Numbered from the stretch's first letter, positions 24,401-50,992 are shown. The stretch: DNA of 64,000 nucleotides from Dendrophyllia cribrosa (GCA_024195265.1 JAJLRJ010000004.1:29276434-29340433), one strand, 5' to 3'. Program-made: numbers and translations. The notes: a model not told the origin generated them from the sequence alone.

Positions 24401-24944
24401 ACTTCGTGTTTCATAGATTCACGCTGAAATATTTTATATTTTATAGTTTATAATTTAGTGTCCTTATTACTTTAGTGCTCATTGGTTAAAAAAACAATCG
24501 AGATATTTAGCAGTGTTGAGCAATTTCCCTTAACCCTATGTGATAAACGACCCTTTAATACAAGCGCTAAGGCTGAAATAAATAAATATACCTATACTGA
24601 AATCACTGTGTACTGTAAAACACATCGACGACATGATAAATAATCATCCACTGGCAAAATGGCATCATGCTCATACCATAAAAGCCTCCAGCAGTCCAAG
24701 GCCGTAAAAGTCTTTAACGTGTAAAATTTTCAGAATGAAATGGGTTTTGTTTAAATCACTTAATGAAAACACCTTCTAGTAAACTGAATGTAAGGGAAAA
24801 TCGAAACAATTCACAAAATCGTTAACTTAAAAGATTACCTTGATAATTTTCCAACTCTTCCTCGAAAGAAAATTCGACCTGGGAAGAAAATTCGACACAA
24901 CTTACAAGAAAAAACGCGAAGCTCAACCAAAAGTTCAACAACAT
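15306..24944 (-). CDS. Gene A: secreted protein with nine TSP1 repeats and two Cys-rich basic C-terminal modules
   Basis: Spliced model, 5' to 3': 24944-24839, 24190-24143, 23495-23322, 20814-20641, 20146-19973, 19808-19635, 19471-19298, 19123-18950, 18772-18599, 18421-18248, 18077-17904, 16982-16806, 16502-16482, 15439-15306. The total is 2052 nt, 683 aa, open throughout. Order: signal peptide, acidic linker, nine TSP1 modules, a Cys-rich basic module with acidic tail, a micro-exon, and a second Cys-rich basic module ending at TGA. All internal exons are phase 1-1. The TSP1 modules keep six Cys, WxxWxxC (C-mannosylation type) and CSKTCxxG (POFUT2 O-fucose type). Predicted secreted; the partner is unknown. 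Decayed TSP1 copies at 17.26-17.57 kb are left out of the model. Exon inclusion is inferred from splice sites, so isoforms cannot be judged. Confidence 0.8.
16482..16502 (-). CDS. Gene A exon 13, 21-nt micro-exon
   Basis: Acceptor tttgtttctag and donor GAT|GTAAGT bound 21 nt adding NLDDPTR in phase 1. It joins the two C-terminal modules. It may be skipped without loss of frame. Confidence 0.55.
16806..16982 (-). CDS. Gene A exon 12, Cys-rich basic module with acidic tail
   Basis: 177 nt, phase 1-1, acceptor tatattttag, donor CTA|GTAAGT. It has five Cys in a very basic stretch ([20 protein letters not shown], then [14 protein letters not shown]), then an acidic tail [20 protein letters not shown]. 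Paralogous to the last exon. I do not recognise a named domain. Confidence 0.75.
17257..17345 (-). pseudogene. Fragment of a second decayed TSP1 exon in gene A
   Basis: Only the central part remains: [20 protein letters not shown], with a stop directly after. The Cys expected after SY is lost. No splice sites. Confidence 0.6.
17400..17565 (-). pseudogene. Decayed TSP1 exon in gene A
   Basis: The frame is open ([20 protein letters not shown] and onward to [10 protein letters not shown]). The acceptor and the first residues (VDGMWG) are gone, and an expanded GA/CT repeat replaces the SPCP end and its donor. It can no longer be spliced as a module. Confidence 0.7.
17904..18077 (-). CDS. Gene A exon 11, TSP1 module A9 (last intact)
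   Basis: 174 nt. [37 protein letters not shown]. Donor CCAA|GTATGA joins in frame to the Cys-rich exon at 16982. Confidence 0.85.
18248..18421 (-). CDS. Gene A exon 10, TSP1 module A8
   Basis: 174 nt. [20 protein letters not shown] and an unusual second half ([19 protein letters not shown]). The six Cys are kept. Confidence 0.85.
18599..18772 (-). CDS. Gene A exon 9, TSP1 module A7 (identical to A6)
   Basis: 174 nt, identical to A6, lying exactly 351 bp downstream with an identical intron. See the tandem repeat 18426-19131. Confidence 0.85.
18950..19123 (-). CDS. Gene A exon 8, TSP1 module A6
   Basis: 174 nt. [37 protein letters not shown]. Base-for-base identical to A7. Donor changes to CCAA|GTAAGC, so the junction residue becomes Ile. 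Confidence 0.85.
19298..19471 (-). CDS. Gene A exon 7, TSP1 module A5
   Basis: 174 nt. [20 protein letters not shown] followed by [10 protein letters not shown] and SALSPCP. Donor CCAG|GTAGTT. Confidence 0.85.
19635..19808 (-). CDS. Gene A exon 6, TSP1 module A4
   Basis: 174 nt. [25 protein letters not shown] and [12 protein letters not shown], ending SHCP. Two N-glycosylation sequons (NGT, NGS). The following intron is about 95% alike to the one after A3. Confidence 0.85.
19973..20146 (-). CDS. Gene A exon 5, TSP1 module A3
   Basis: 174 nt with no internal Met. It opens [14 protein letters not shown], as in A1/A2, and continues as the GNGTRERRR type with [12 protein letters not shown]. It looks like a hybrid of the two module types. 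Confidence 0.8.
20641..20814 (-). CDS. Gene A exon 4, TSP1 module A2
   Basis: 174 nt. Differs from A1 only at a few residues (DCEGAF for DCKGAF, RDRLC for RERLC, NQNCP for SHNCP). Acceptor ttttcctag, donor CCAG|GTTATA. Confidence 0.85.
21100..21276. repeat. Hairpin with about 80-nt arms
   Basis: The left arm runs from gcaatagaacacattttcta through gttataaacccacgcg to gagaaaagcttgt. The right arm is its reverse complement with few mismatches. The loop is about 15-20 nt. Confidence 0.8.
21105..22732. mobile_element. 1.63-kb insertion with agcaat target duplication
   Basis: The sequence agcaat occurs at 21099-21104 and 22727-22732, and once in the paralogous empty site. Near the left end lies a strong hairpin (21100-21276). 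A segment ttctatgagtttaccggc is repeated in direct orientation near the right end (about 22649). No transposase frame was recognised, so it is probably non-autonomous or a composite. Confidence 0.7.
23062..23962. repeat. Segmental duplicate copy 2, uninterrupted
   Basis: Partner of 20382-22919. At 23779-23784 it has a single agcaat where the other copy has the inserted element between two agcaat copies. Confidence 0.8.
23322..23495 (-). CDS. Gene A exon 3, TSP1 module A1
   Basis: 174 nt. [14 protein letters not shown] opens the domain, then [25 protein letters not shown] and the end SHNCP. Six Cys. Almost identical to A2, and its introns match those of A2, so A1 and A2 are a segmental duplicate pair. 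Confidence 0.85.
24143..24190 (-). CDS. Gene A exon 2, acidic linker
   Basis: 48 nt between acceptor gtgttatag and donor CCAG|GTGAAT. Encodes [16 protein letters not shown] in phase 1, an acidic Pro-containing spacer before the first TSP1. Confidence 0.7.
24839..24944 (-). CDS. Gene A exon 1, signal peptide
   Basis: ATG at 24944-24942 opens [20 protein letters not shown], followed by an acidic start ending FEEELENYQ. Donor CAAG|GTAATC leaves phase 1. An upstream ATG in another frame (25137) lies beyond the TATA-like box and is not used here. Confidence 0.8.
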
Positions 24945-24989
24945 GGTTGACGCGGCTCTCTACACAGCGACTATTCGTTAAAGAAATAT

Positions 24990-25037
24990 TTTCGCTGCTT
25001 TTATGCGTTTTGTGAGTCCATTCTAATATCTTGGATC
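24990..25037 (-). promoter_or_regulatory. Gene A core promoter with TATA-like box
   Basis: CATAAAA at 25005-24999 lies about 55-61 nt before the ATG. The 48-nt block matches the one upstream of gene C in composition, order and spacing. Confidence 0.6.
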
Positions 25038-25137
25038 GCAATGAAGAGTCAATTAGTACTAATTCATCCTGAGGTACGTCAATGCAAGATGGAATGTCGA
25101 ATGACAGATTCAATTGCATCGTTCCGTTTTTTGTCAA

Positions 25138-26825
25138 AGTTCAACATTTATGCAGGTCTTTAAAACGATCTATTCTTACCACAGCCAAGCTAAAATTATA
25201 GGTAAACTCTAAGAAGGCGGAAACCGGAAATCACGACAGTGCGCAAAAGAAAGATTTTTGGAAACCTTTTCCGTACATAAAATAAAATTGGATCGCTGTT
25301 CACCGTATCAACAAGTTGTCTAGCGAGATCGTAAATAAATAACTAATCATGATTTTAAAATATAAGTTAGCATCTAAAAAACATGGGACAGTAATAACGT
25401 TTTAAATAGATATTATAATTATCAATATTACTTTTGTTCATTCTGCTAATTCAGTTGTAAATTACTTTTTTGCATTTGCGTCCGTTAGATAACAATTACC
25501 AGGGCAATTGCAAAAGGAATCGCGAAGCAAGAGACTACAAATAATATCAGAATTTTTTTTTTTTTAATTGGTTCATTCATTTATTAGTAATTCAACAGCA
25601 AGCATGGCTATCGTCAGTGCACCGACTACAGCTATGCGTTTTGCTGTGTCATTGTCACATTAATTACTAAAACATGTGTATTTATTTATATCCGGAAAAA
25701 CCCTTGCATTAATGACAAAAATGAAAGAATTTTTTTTTTTGCACTTAATAGCAAACTTTAACTAAAGTTTCGCTGCCAAAAGACATTAACTGGTGATCTG
25801 TTGATTCAAAGATAATAGAAATGGTGACTTCGTGCCGCAACTCCTTTTGCATTCCAGATATTGAGCGATATTAAACCAAACGTAGTAGACTGAGGAAAGT
25901 AATGACAGTTTGTCTGATATATATGAGTTATATCAGTTAAGGAAGTTATATTAAAAGGTTAATAGACAGTCTAGTATCCCTCAGAGATCCTTAAAGTTTT
26001 TACCCCAAAGTTTTAATCAAACAAATTGATACAAGTATATTTGTCAAAAGGAGAGTAGATTATGTTGCTACTTTTCAGGCTCTCTGTGTATCCCACATGT
26101 GTCTCTTCAAGACTCCATCGCTCGAAAAAAATGATCAATCAAACACGGAAGTCCGTGTGTTTTAGAGAGCGCATATCTTTATCATGTAGAAGCCTGTAAA
26201 ATAAATAGGTTATGGCAAGCAATATCCCGCAAATGCCTGGCAAAATTGTACCTTATTCTCTTAACATTTTAAGAAAATCAGTAGTTACCACAAGGGACAA
26301 ATGGCTTTGAGATGGAAAGAAGTAGTTTCAAACAGTAGATAAACCAACGATACGTCAACATTTTTCATTTACAAAGACAAAGTTACACCGAACGATTATA
26401 TTAAGATTGCGTTAGATTGGCCTCATTTCCGAATGGGAATAAACAAAAGAAATCTGGAATGAAGAGGCACTAAAATACATGTATGACTCCCGCTAGAGTT
26501 CTTGTCAGTAAATGCTGTCAGATACATGTAATATGGCTCAAATATGCCTTCACAATAAATTACTCAAAACTATTATTAATATTCATTCTGATCGTGCTCT
26601 CTTTGTCCTTAACGGATGGCAACAAGGACTAGTTTCTGCGTTGAATATTAAATAGATAGATAGTTGCAATAATATCACTTTCTACCAAAACAATGCCAAG
26701 ACCACACATTTATTCTCGTTTTATATTTCTGGTAGGGATTTTGGCCCCGTAGTCTCAATGGTAATTTATGCTGAGTATAAACTTTACTATTTAGAAGTTT
26801 TAAACACTATACACACACTGTATAT
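25138..26825. other. Intergenic, no gene recognised
   Basis: AT-rich with homopolymer runs at 25553 and 25731. No module or credible exon seen. Confidence 0.4.
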
Positions 26826-27060
26826 TCATTAGTGAAATTTGTGATCCTCGCAGTGCGCTCTCACCTCAAGCGGTTGAAAAAGCAACCTGAAAAAATTCAG
26901 GCTTGAACGGGACTGATTCAAAGCCATCATCTTGCGATACCTGTTAAATGCTCTATCCACTAAGCTAACAAGCTAGATGGATATATGGTCAATTGTGAGT
27001 TCGTAATATACCCGATGATAGTGAATACATATGAATATGAATATATGAAAATCATATTTT
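26826..27060. repeat. Degenerate tRNA-related dispersed repeat
   Basis: Contains tgatcctcgcagtgcgct, cctgaaaaaattcaggcttg, a tRNA-like atgctctatccactaagcta and the tail gaatatatgaaa. It shares the tail arrangement and TATACCCG motif of the copy near 5205-5395. Confidence 0.5.
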
Positions 27061-29732
27061 TTCAGGTAGTTGCCTTGATATTTTACAAAACGAAAATCAC
27101 TATATTGAAACGCCTTTGATAATAAAAAAAAATTGATTTCTAGTTAAATTCAACAACAATTATTTTATTTATTTAACTACTAATTCATTTTCTCTCACTT
27201 TCTTTAATCTGCCCGCCTAGAACAGCTTTTGCTAAACGCGGGCAGCTAAAATGTAACTGTTTTTAAAAAAAAAAAAAAAAAAAAAGGCTTTTTGGTGTTG
27301 TTGTTGTTGTTGTTGTTTCAACTGCTTGAGTTGAGAGTACACTATGAGGACCACAAATTTCCCTCATGTTTATCCGCAGTTCACATATATGATTCTCATA
27401 TATTCATATTCATACTGTATATTCAGTATATCAGTACATCGTTCAGTTTCCCTTTAAAAATACGTACCATACACCAAAGTTCATTTGATCAAAGTACACT
27501 TTGACCAAAGTCTTCGTTTGTGCTTTGACGAAAATATAATTTGTCCTATTTTCTTTGATCTTTGATCAAGTAACTTTAAAGACGCCGCATTCAGCGCATG
27601 CACAAAAAACGAACAGACCTGAGCCAGCCATGCATCTTGTCAGGGTTTTCTTTCGGTTTCTGTAGTTTATGTGATGAAAAATTTGTCAAAATGTTGTACA
27701 GCCGTTCCGTTAATCTCAAATAATATATTACTCATCCTTTGCATGTACGCTAAACGATACATTTAATGTATTAAAACACGATTAAAAAACCGTTATATCT
27801 CGTATGTTTTGATAACAGAGGTAGCAGAACAACGATTAAGGAATGATTTGCCCAGGATCGAAGTTTGAAAATTAAAGGATCCAGTTAAGTGCACGATCAA
27901 AAATTTGACATATGTTAACAAACTACAAACTTACGTTGATCATATAACTCTGATTACAGACATTCTGATTGTGTAAATACGCGACTAAACCAGCCCCTTT
28001 AGAACTGCTTGCATAAAAAGGCTTGATTTTTTTTTATCTTCACAGTGATTGTATTAACTGCAGCAGTTGCAAAGAAACGTGAAAAAATGGCTCGAACAGG
28101 ATTTGAATTAATTATTATCCATGACCATCATCCATTGTAATTCCGCAATATTCCTGATGTTGATATACACCTAATTGAAGAAAAGTTGTCAGGAGAAAAA
28201 GCGTAAGCAATAAACGATAAGACACAATAGGATTCTGGGAACGAAGCAAACAAGAATCGCTAACATTCCTTTTATTTATGTTAAGATCAATTCTTTCCTA
28301 ATTAAAAGTTCTTTTGAGAGGATGATTTGGAGCATTACTTTGCTGTTATAATGTGCAATCGTTATCTGAGAACACATTATAGCATTTCTTTTCCGTTTCC
28401 CAGAAAATCATTCGGTCGTGTCGTTCATAGATTATACTTTTCCCAGACAACGTTTCTTCAATCAGGTGTATACCGCTAATAGCGAAGCGCACAATTACTA
28501 TTTATAGAACTAAAACTCAGACAAACAAACCAAAAGTGACTCTCAGGGGATTCCTAATAACGAATTTCTATTGTCAGAAATGCAAGAATAAAGAAGAATA
28601 AATTATAAACTCAGACAAACATGAGTACTGACGTCATTTGTGCGCTTTGCTATTGCAGAATTGCTAATTGTTGTCATTGCCAATTGCTAATTGTTGTCAT
28701 AGAAAATACCATAATACGAAAAATCAACTTAATGATATTCGCAAGAAGAGGTATTCTTTTGCATATATGACCTTTTGAGATATATTTCTTCCAAAAAAAA
28801 ATTCTATCACATAAATGAATTAATTGTCTATCTCTCAGAAATGAATAGGTTATTTTCAGTTCTTAACAATTTCTCTTCTTGCATCCTCTGTTTTTCTATG
28901 ACAACATTTCACACAATCAAGTTTATATGAATTTAATCAAATGAAATAATCACACAGTGCGTTCTATTATATTAAAAGCATTAGATAGGAAGATGGTTGA
29001 ATATTACCACAAACGCAGTGATGAAACTATTTAATTTTGGAAATTGTTCGTCGGATAAAGTTTAAACAATAGTGAAATAATATTTTTATTACACAAGGTC
29101 CTTATGGATATATTTATCAACTGTTTTATAATAATATTGCAACGTAATGCCTGTTTTAACACTAAAACTCCGTTTACGTTAGAGTAACATTAACAATATT
29201 GTTTTAATTTAGCTTTTTAAACGAAAAGGTTTTGAGAATTAAATTAAAGTTAGGGTGACAGAACTTATTATGTACTGATGATGAAAATACATAAAAATTT
29301 TGGGAAGACAGATAAATAGGCAGTTTAAAAAATAAAAAGATATATGGTAAAAAAAACATAAAGTAATCCATTGTTATTCGCTCAATCGTCTAGCTGACAG
29401 AGTGTTGCCCTTCACGTTATCCTTCAAGGTGACAAAATAAAAGAAATAATATATTGTTTCATGTTAATGTAAAGATATTGCTTCCTGATCCCGATAATTT
29501 TACTTTCATATCCAATATGGTCTAAGGGACCGTTCATTTTTTATGAGGTGGTGGCGAGTGTTGCAATTTAGGCGTCCACCAGAAAAACATTGGCCTAAAA
29601 GGAAGGGCTACCAAAACACGAGAGAAAAGGGGGTGCACTTGAAAATCAGTACAAAAACAGCCATATGAAGCATAGAAACATTGCCTCTTAATTATAAAAA
29701 AAAAACTAAAAATTATGGTCGTATATTATTAT
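27061..29732. other. Intergenic, simple repeats only
   Basis: Holds a poly(A) run at about 27267-27285 and a (TTG)n run at 27296-27318. No gene recognised. Confidence 0.4.

Positions 29733-29804
<72 letters not shown>
29733..29804. repeat. Poly(G) run of about 72 bases
   Basis: Uninterrupted G. The poly-Gly open frame over it is an artefact. Length is likely unreliable. Confidence 0.9.
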
Positions 29805-30030
29805 CTAGGGGTCACATAATTTGTCAATGGCAATTCAGAGAATTCCACCAGCCCCCTAACTTGGGGTAATCCACGTGACAGAGAAGTCGCAACAGATTTT
29901 AGTTGTAAAGACCCTACACCATCGGGCTTAACTTAAAGGGACACTGTCACGAGGGCGCATGCGCGAGTTTTTCGAATCGAAACTTGAAAAGTTCAGCCTG
30001 AATTTTTCAAGTTGAACCGTCAATTTCAAA

Positions 30031-30282
30031 ATGGCGTCGACTAGTGGTGGCGGTGGAGGGAAAAGAACCAATTCGGGACGGAAGAGAAAGTTCGAGAATC
30101 AAGCAGAATATAAGATAGCGTGGTCTAGAAACCTCAAACGAATATATTTGGAAAATCGGATATTTAGCGGGTCGTGGCTTCAGGCTAAATTCGATGCCGG
30201 GTACGAAGCTTCCAGTGACAGCGACTTCGTCGCCCATTTGTTGTCGTTGGAATATCGTCGAAGGTATGCTATGTTTTCATGA
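30031..30282 (+). CDS. Hypothetical 83-aa open frame inside a TTAA element
   Basis: MASTSGGGGGKRTNSGRKRK at the start is basic and nuclear-signal-like, followed by GYEASSDSDFVAHLLSLEYR. A donor-like CGAAG|GTATGC lies near the end, so it may be the first exon of a parent transposon gene. No domain recognised. Confidence 0.3.
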   Translation: MASTSGGGGGKRTNSGRKRKFENQAEYKIAWSRNLKRIYLENRIFSGSWLQAKFDAGYEASSDSDFVAHLLSLEYRRRYAMFS

Positions 30283-30344
30283 CTTTGGCGTCAGTTTGCC
30301 CTCCTCAGGACAAGTGGCTCCTTGACGGAACCAAAAAAAAGATG

Positions 30345-30441
30345 AGCCTACGACACGAGTTATTCCCAGACGGTCACTCATCCAAGTACTAACCTCGCCC
30401 GACAGGGCTTAACTTCGGTGATCGGACGAGAACCGGCGCAT
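30345..30441 (-). pseudogene. 5'-truncated 5S rRNA-like sequence
   Basis: On the minus strand the core is cgccggttctcgtccgatca, then ccgaagttaagccctgtcgg, then gttagtacttggatgagtga, gtctgggaataac and gtaggct, followed by a T run. This matches eukaryotic 5S rRNA from about base 28 to the end, including the internal promoter. The first ~25 bases are replaced by transposon terminal sequence, so it is not a normal 5S gene. Confidence 0.7.
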
Positions 30442-30467
30442 GTCAACCCGTGACGGTGTCCCTTTAA

Positions 30468-32277
30468 ACAATAATCTCTGAAGACCAAAATGCAGCCTTC
30501 TAAGAAAACAAAAGTCAATAAAAGGCACTTAGTGCACGATTAAGGATCGCTGCAAGTGTAGTATCCCACACTGTCACTGTGCCTCGGAAAAAACTTATGC
30601 GGGGTTTCGAAGGACAGTGGGTGGGCAAAAAGATACAGCGAGGTTTTTTTCTTTTTTAACCGCGGTCAAACTGTGAGCCTGCGCTATGTTTTCATTCTCA
30701 GTCGGCCGGCCACAAGAATTTCCCGCGTAAAACCATTGCAACAACCCGTGTCACGATAAAGTCTGTTAAAGATACGGTTTTTTCTTTGAGTGCTCAAAGC
30801 TCATATCTTTTTCCTGATTCTGTAAGTTTACTTAATGATTTTACGATTTACTATAAACGTTTCAAGATGTTTTAAAGTGAATTGTGTTGATACTGGTCGG
30901 CGCCGTGTACATTTGTTTATTGTTTGAGAGCGTGAAAACCGGAAAGCCGGTTTCACATTGCTATGGTTTGACGCATGTGCAGACATTTGACCGCGGTAGA
31001 GACGTATACTACCCTACATGTATGTGGGGACATGGTCGTTGTACCATTTGCGATGTCATCAGTTTTGATGATAATATAGGTTTTTGATGATAAAATGATA
31101 AAAAAAGAAAAGTCTTACAACCATTTCTTAAATGAGAACGATCGGTTTAATTGGTTCAAAGTTACACCCAAAAAATCTAGCAAACTTGAAGGAATAGAAG
31201 GAGAGTTATAACTACTTCATGTGAAAATTGATTACTTTTCTCAGTGTTTATGTACAAACATTGCCAAAAATAAGTCAATCCAACCATAACAACAAGAAAA
31301 GGACAGTAAAGAAAAAGGGCAAACAGAAAACGGAAGACAAAATGTATGCCAAGTTGGTTTAGCGTTTCATTGTTTATTCTTTATATTGTTTAAGACACAC
31401 AAACCCCTCAAATGGGGAGGCATTTTAGCTTACATTTGAAGGTAACGTTTCGACCATTTTTGCGGCGATTTCTCTAGAAAGCGGCCAGAAACACAATTTT
31501 AGGCCTAAAATTATTGCCTTTCAATTAACCAATTTAAATTAGGTTATTGGTTACAGCTGTTTAATGTTTAACAACGCGTTGGAAGTAAATATTAAATAAA
31601 GGAGGGACGGGAGGAGTCATTGGAGGAAATGTATCCCTGGAGATCCTAAGCCTGGAGGGCTGAAGAGCATTAAAGCTACGAAAATGAAACTTGGCAATGA
31701 TAATGCAAAATGTTTCTCTTGCGTTCCTTAAAATAGGATAATGACATGGAAATTATGTCATTGGTTCTGCTTCTCCAAAATCTTAGAAAACCGTCCAAAA
31801 GAGGTGTAAAAAGAAGTTACCTGCATTATTTCCAATGCTAATTTTATCACGTGATGTAGACCAACTTAAGTTGCGTGACAACTAAACTTCATTTACAATG
31901 TATTGCTTGAAAAAGATTCCGCAATGTAATCGAAAGCTAGTCAGCTCGAAACATTTTGTTGTCCTAAAATGATATATACATGTATTTTTACCTGGGAGAT
32001 TAATAAAAAATAGGATACTATCAAAAAAGAGCAACAACAACAATTTCGAAAATCAAGGAAGCATAATAATATGTTATAATATATTTATATAATATAATAT
32101 AATATATTTATATAATATAATATATTTATATTTATATAATAATATTTATAATATATGTTAACAATTTTTACATGTACAATCGAATTACTAAAGAGTCTTT
32201 ACCATTTTTTTTCATGAAAACTATTTAAGTAATAATAAGCAGTCATCAAGAAAAACACACACGCATTTTTTTAAATT
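30468..32277. other. Intergenic; AT repeat near the end
   Basis: No gene recognised. 32070-32160 is a tandem array of ataatatatttatat-type units. Confidence 0.4.
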
Positions 32278-32283
32278 TTTAAT
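32278..32283 (-). promoter_or_regulatory. Poly(A) signal of gene B (ATTAAA)
   Basis: ATTAAA on the minus strand, about 97 nt after the proposed TGA at 32382-32380. Confidence 0.4.
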
Positions 32284-32379
32284 CCCTTCTCATTCTACAT
32301 AGTACGACGATTACAGCACAAATATTCAATACAGTTTCAATCTACAACTAAAACTATAGAGTTTCCAAGTTTCTTTACT

Positions 32380-47918
<15,539 letters not shown>

Positions 47919-47992
47919 GTTGCTTAAAACCGAAAGAACCTTCCTTCTGAAGCCTCGAAGTTTTGTTGCAACTAACGAGTATGTAGCCTGAG

Positions 47993-48000
47993 TTTTTATA
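47993..48000 (-). promoter_or_regulatory. Gene B TATA box
   Basis: GGGTATAAAAACTC on the minus strand, 75-82 nt before the ATG. It decides the choice of start, because it lies inside the longer upstream open frame. Confidence 0.65.
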
Positions 48001-50985
48001 CCCTTCAATTTATTCATACAATGTTACACATCGCTGTTAGCACTTAAACGTTTTACAATTGTTTTAAATGACATAAGATCAATGAATAAACATTATCGCT
48101 GGGAGACGAACATTCAGCGATCTCTTTTCAATATCTCTATTGTATGTCTTTGTGCTTAAGAAAAATAGGAATGAAATTGGGTAGATAATGCTGAGAAATG
48201 ATTTTAAGTGGGTACTATTCCTGCAAACCCGATGGAAGCTGGACATTTTGTTTATGGCAAGTATCGCTTTTTATTCACAAAAGCATGCAATTTAAATTTC
48301 AGCACTCTTGCTTTACGTAATTTGTATCTATCGTTTACACTTCTGTGGCCGGAGGTAGTAAACACAGAGGCAATGCAATAAAATGACCACAGAACCTCCA
48401 GATCTGTTAATGACGTTATTCTTTGCCAATATTATGTGCATTAATTGAGGAGAAACAGACTGAGGCAGCCAGTCAAGGCGGGAAAACGTGTTGCCATGAT
48501 GTTTACTTACAATAGTTTATTCGTGGATAAAAATAAGTGAAATGCATTTACCATATAGCTAAGACATTTTGACTTGATTCTTTTCTAACCGTTGTAGCAG
48601 CGAATTATTAAACTTCCAACTTTCGAATCCTAAAATGTTTTATACAACACTATAAAAGAAATAAAAAACTTGTTCCTCGTTCATTGTTGAGTTTATAAGC
48701 ACTCGGCACGTTTTTTATGTCTTTAATAACCGACACGAAAAGAATACATACAGGTATCCTCATCTTTAGACTATCTATATATTAATTCAATATATTTAGT
48801 AGCTTTAAATGTTGTAAAACTGATGTCCAAAATTTCATTTTTTTTTCTTTTTACGGATTGTTTTATTAACATAACGCTTGAGATTCAAATAAAACACTGT
48901 CGAAATACATGAATTTAAAATTAGCTCCCATGAATTGAATTTTTTTTTTTGATAGAGGGGAGGGGTCAGTACACATAGATGTAGAATGCTAGATATTATA
49001 TAGGGAAGAGTCTTGTATGGTAATGCAAACTAGAATGATCGAAATCGTCAAGGAACAATATTGCTCACAATGAGAACAATGAGATTGGCTTTCTGATATT
49101 TAGCCTTTTTGTCTCGCAAGTATATGAGAACTCATTCGATTAAGTTTTAAAACTCTGTACAGTTTCAAGCATCATTAATTGGTGTACCACACTTGTTTTT
49201 CTTTCTTTTTTGAAGACACTCGCTAAACCGAGCAAAGAATTAACCGTGCATTTCAGAGCATTGCCATTAATATCATTTTAATTTCTACTTTTTTTGTCTT
49301 TAAAAAAGAAAACAGATCATCTCCTAGTTTTAAACAATTTAAATGCAGCTGTTTATAGCCTTACACTTTACCTCGCACACGCAGATCGACGTTTTGTTTC
49401 GCGTTGAAAACTTCGACTCATTTAACCAACTTAAACAATATGAGAAAACTCTCAGTATTTGCTCCTTTGTAATATTCCTCAAATATCCTATAAAATAGTG
49501 TTTTCATGATTAATGCCAGGAGCTTGCTTTGAGCTTGCTTTATTATCGTGAAATATGAAGAAAAATAACCCAAAGATATGAAAGCAAAGAAATGTTAACT
49601 AAGGCCCCGTTTACACGGGTCCGACACATTTTTGCACGGACAAAAACTTGCACGGTTCCACCTTGCGTTTACACGGTACCGGCGGAACTGGACGAATTTT
49701 GAACGGCTAAGTGTGCAAGTTTCCGTGTAAACACCAGTGCAATCTGTAACAGAATTTGCACGGATCCATGTAAACACGTGGTCTAGGAACGAAATTCGTC
49801 CGTGCAAAAATTTGTCCGGACCCGTGTAAACGGGGCCTAAAGAAACAAAATAACAGCTAAAATGGTCAAAATTTCACCAGAATGACAAGTTTGATTTCTT
49901 GACCGCCTGTCACGAAATCAAATTTGATGAACTGTAATCCACTTCCATCCTTGTAATCCTGCACTTTATCTCCAAACTACTGCTTCAGTTTTGCTCTATA
50001 GAAACGTTTTATCCAATTCAGTTGTGTATTAGGTGGCATTTGGCGATATAACATGGAAATAAGGTGAGCGAAGGTCCGTTATTTCGGTGGGACAGTGTAC
50101 CTCAACATACCGAGAAAATGTTGAGTCGAAGCGAATTTATTAAAACCTATTGCCGCCCAGTACGCCTATCTATGAGAAAGAGGAAGGAGTAGCTCTCCTT
50201 ACCCTTTTTTTTTTTAAAGAAAAATACTCGTTGAATGTAGAGGTAGTTAAATAGGTAAGACCCGTGAAAAGATAAAAAAAGCCACATACATTGCCACAAG
50301 AAAGTCAGTGACCCGAAAGCATCTAACTAACAAAACCTTTTGCTCGGCATTATCAGTTACCTTACGAGTAAGTGCACCTTAATATTGAAAATGTTTTTAA
50401 GCCTTAAGAGGCATGTCATAGTATCAGTATTACTTTCCGCATGAAAACGAAATTGACTTAGCAATGTACTGCAACAATACCTACAATCATGACTTAGATG
50501 TTATGAGAAGCATCAAGAAAGGTCAGAACTTTTTCTAGCTATGAAATAAAAAGCGATTACTATTTTTATATTTTAGATTACGTAGCACTTTTTTTTCCTT
50601 TAAGAAATATTGCGAATACAATATTTCTGTTGTTGTGTGGCTATTAAAACCACACGGGGTGAACATGTAAGGAGAACTTGAGTATCGATAATCGCATGGG
50701 CATACATATAACAAACCTATTTTATTTCTAGATCACCCCTCCTGCATGCTTTTTGAAGGTGTTGTGAAATGAGACTAAAGTAGCCGATTAGATTAACCGC
50801 ATAACCTTAAAAAGACAACCTGTTATTTTGCAATCTTCTTACAGAAATATGGTTATCATCTAATGAAATAATTGAAAAGACGAGCATCAATGAAAAATAT
50901 TATAAACGATATTAACACGGTGATACTGCTCAAGTATTTTAAAACCGCGTTGAATAGAACCCTGTTATTTGGTTTTAAAAGCTTT
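48001..50985. other. Shared 5' intergenic region of genes B and D
   Basis: Head-to-head promoters at each end. Apart from the MITE at 49600-49840 I see no gene. Confidence 0.5.
49600..49840. mobile_element. About 240-bp MITE with ggccccgtttacacgggtcc ends
   Basis: The left end ggccccgtttacacgggtcc is exactly inverted at the right end. Further inverted matches (tttttgcacgg, acttgcac) continue inward. Non-coding. Confidence 0.75.
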
Positions 50986-50992
50986 TATAAAT
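50986..50992 (+). promoter_or_regulatory. Gene D TATA box
   Basis: TATAAAT, 60-66 nt before the ATG at 51052, the same spacing as in genes A and C. Confidence 0.55.

Larger units (their letters stand above)
29937..30463. mobile_element. TTAA-flanked 527-bp element carrying 5S-like sequence
   Basis: Begins AGGGACACTGTCACG and ends with the near reverse complement CGTGACGGTGTCCCT. TTAA lies at 29933-29936 and 30464-30467. It carries an 83-codon open frame on the plus strand and a 5S-rRNA-like segment on the minus strand. Confidence 0.65.

Noticed and set aside
24835..25137. 100-aa minus-strand frame starting MTKNGTMQLNL
   Set aside because: It overlaps the gene A promoter and runs in another frame from the signal peptide. 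No domain.
29681..29869. 62-aa open frame with a poly-Gly core
   Set aside because: It is only the translation of a G homopolymer and has no flanking coding features.
30345..30441. Functional 5S rRNA gene
   Set aside because: The first ~25 nt are missing and replaced by transposon sequence, so at most a pseudogene or captured promoter.
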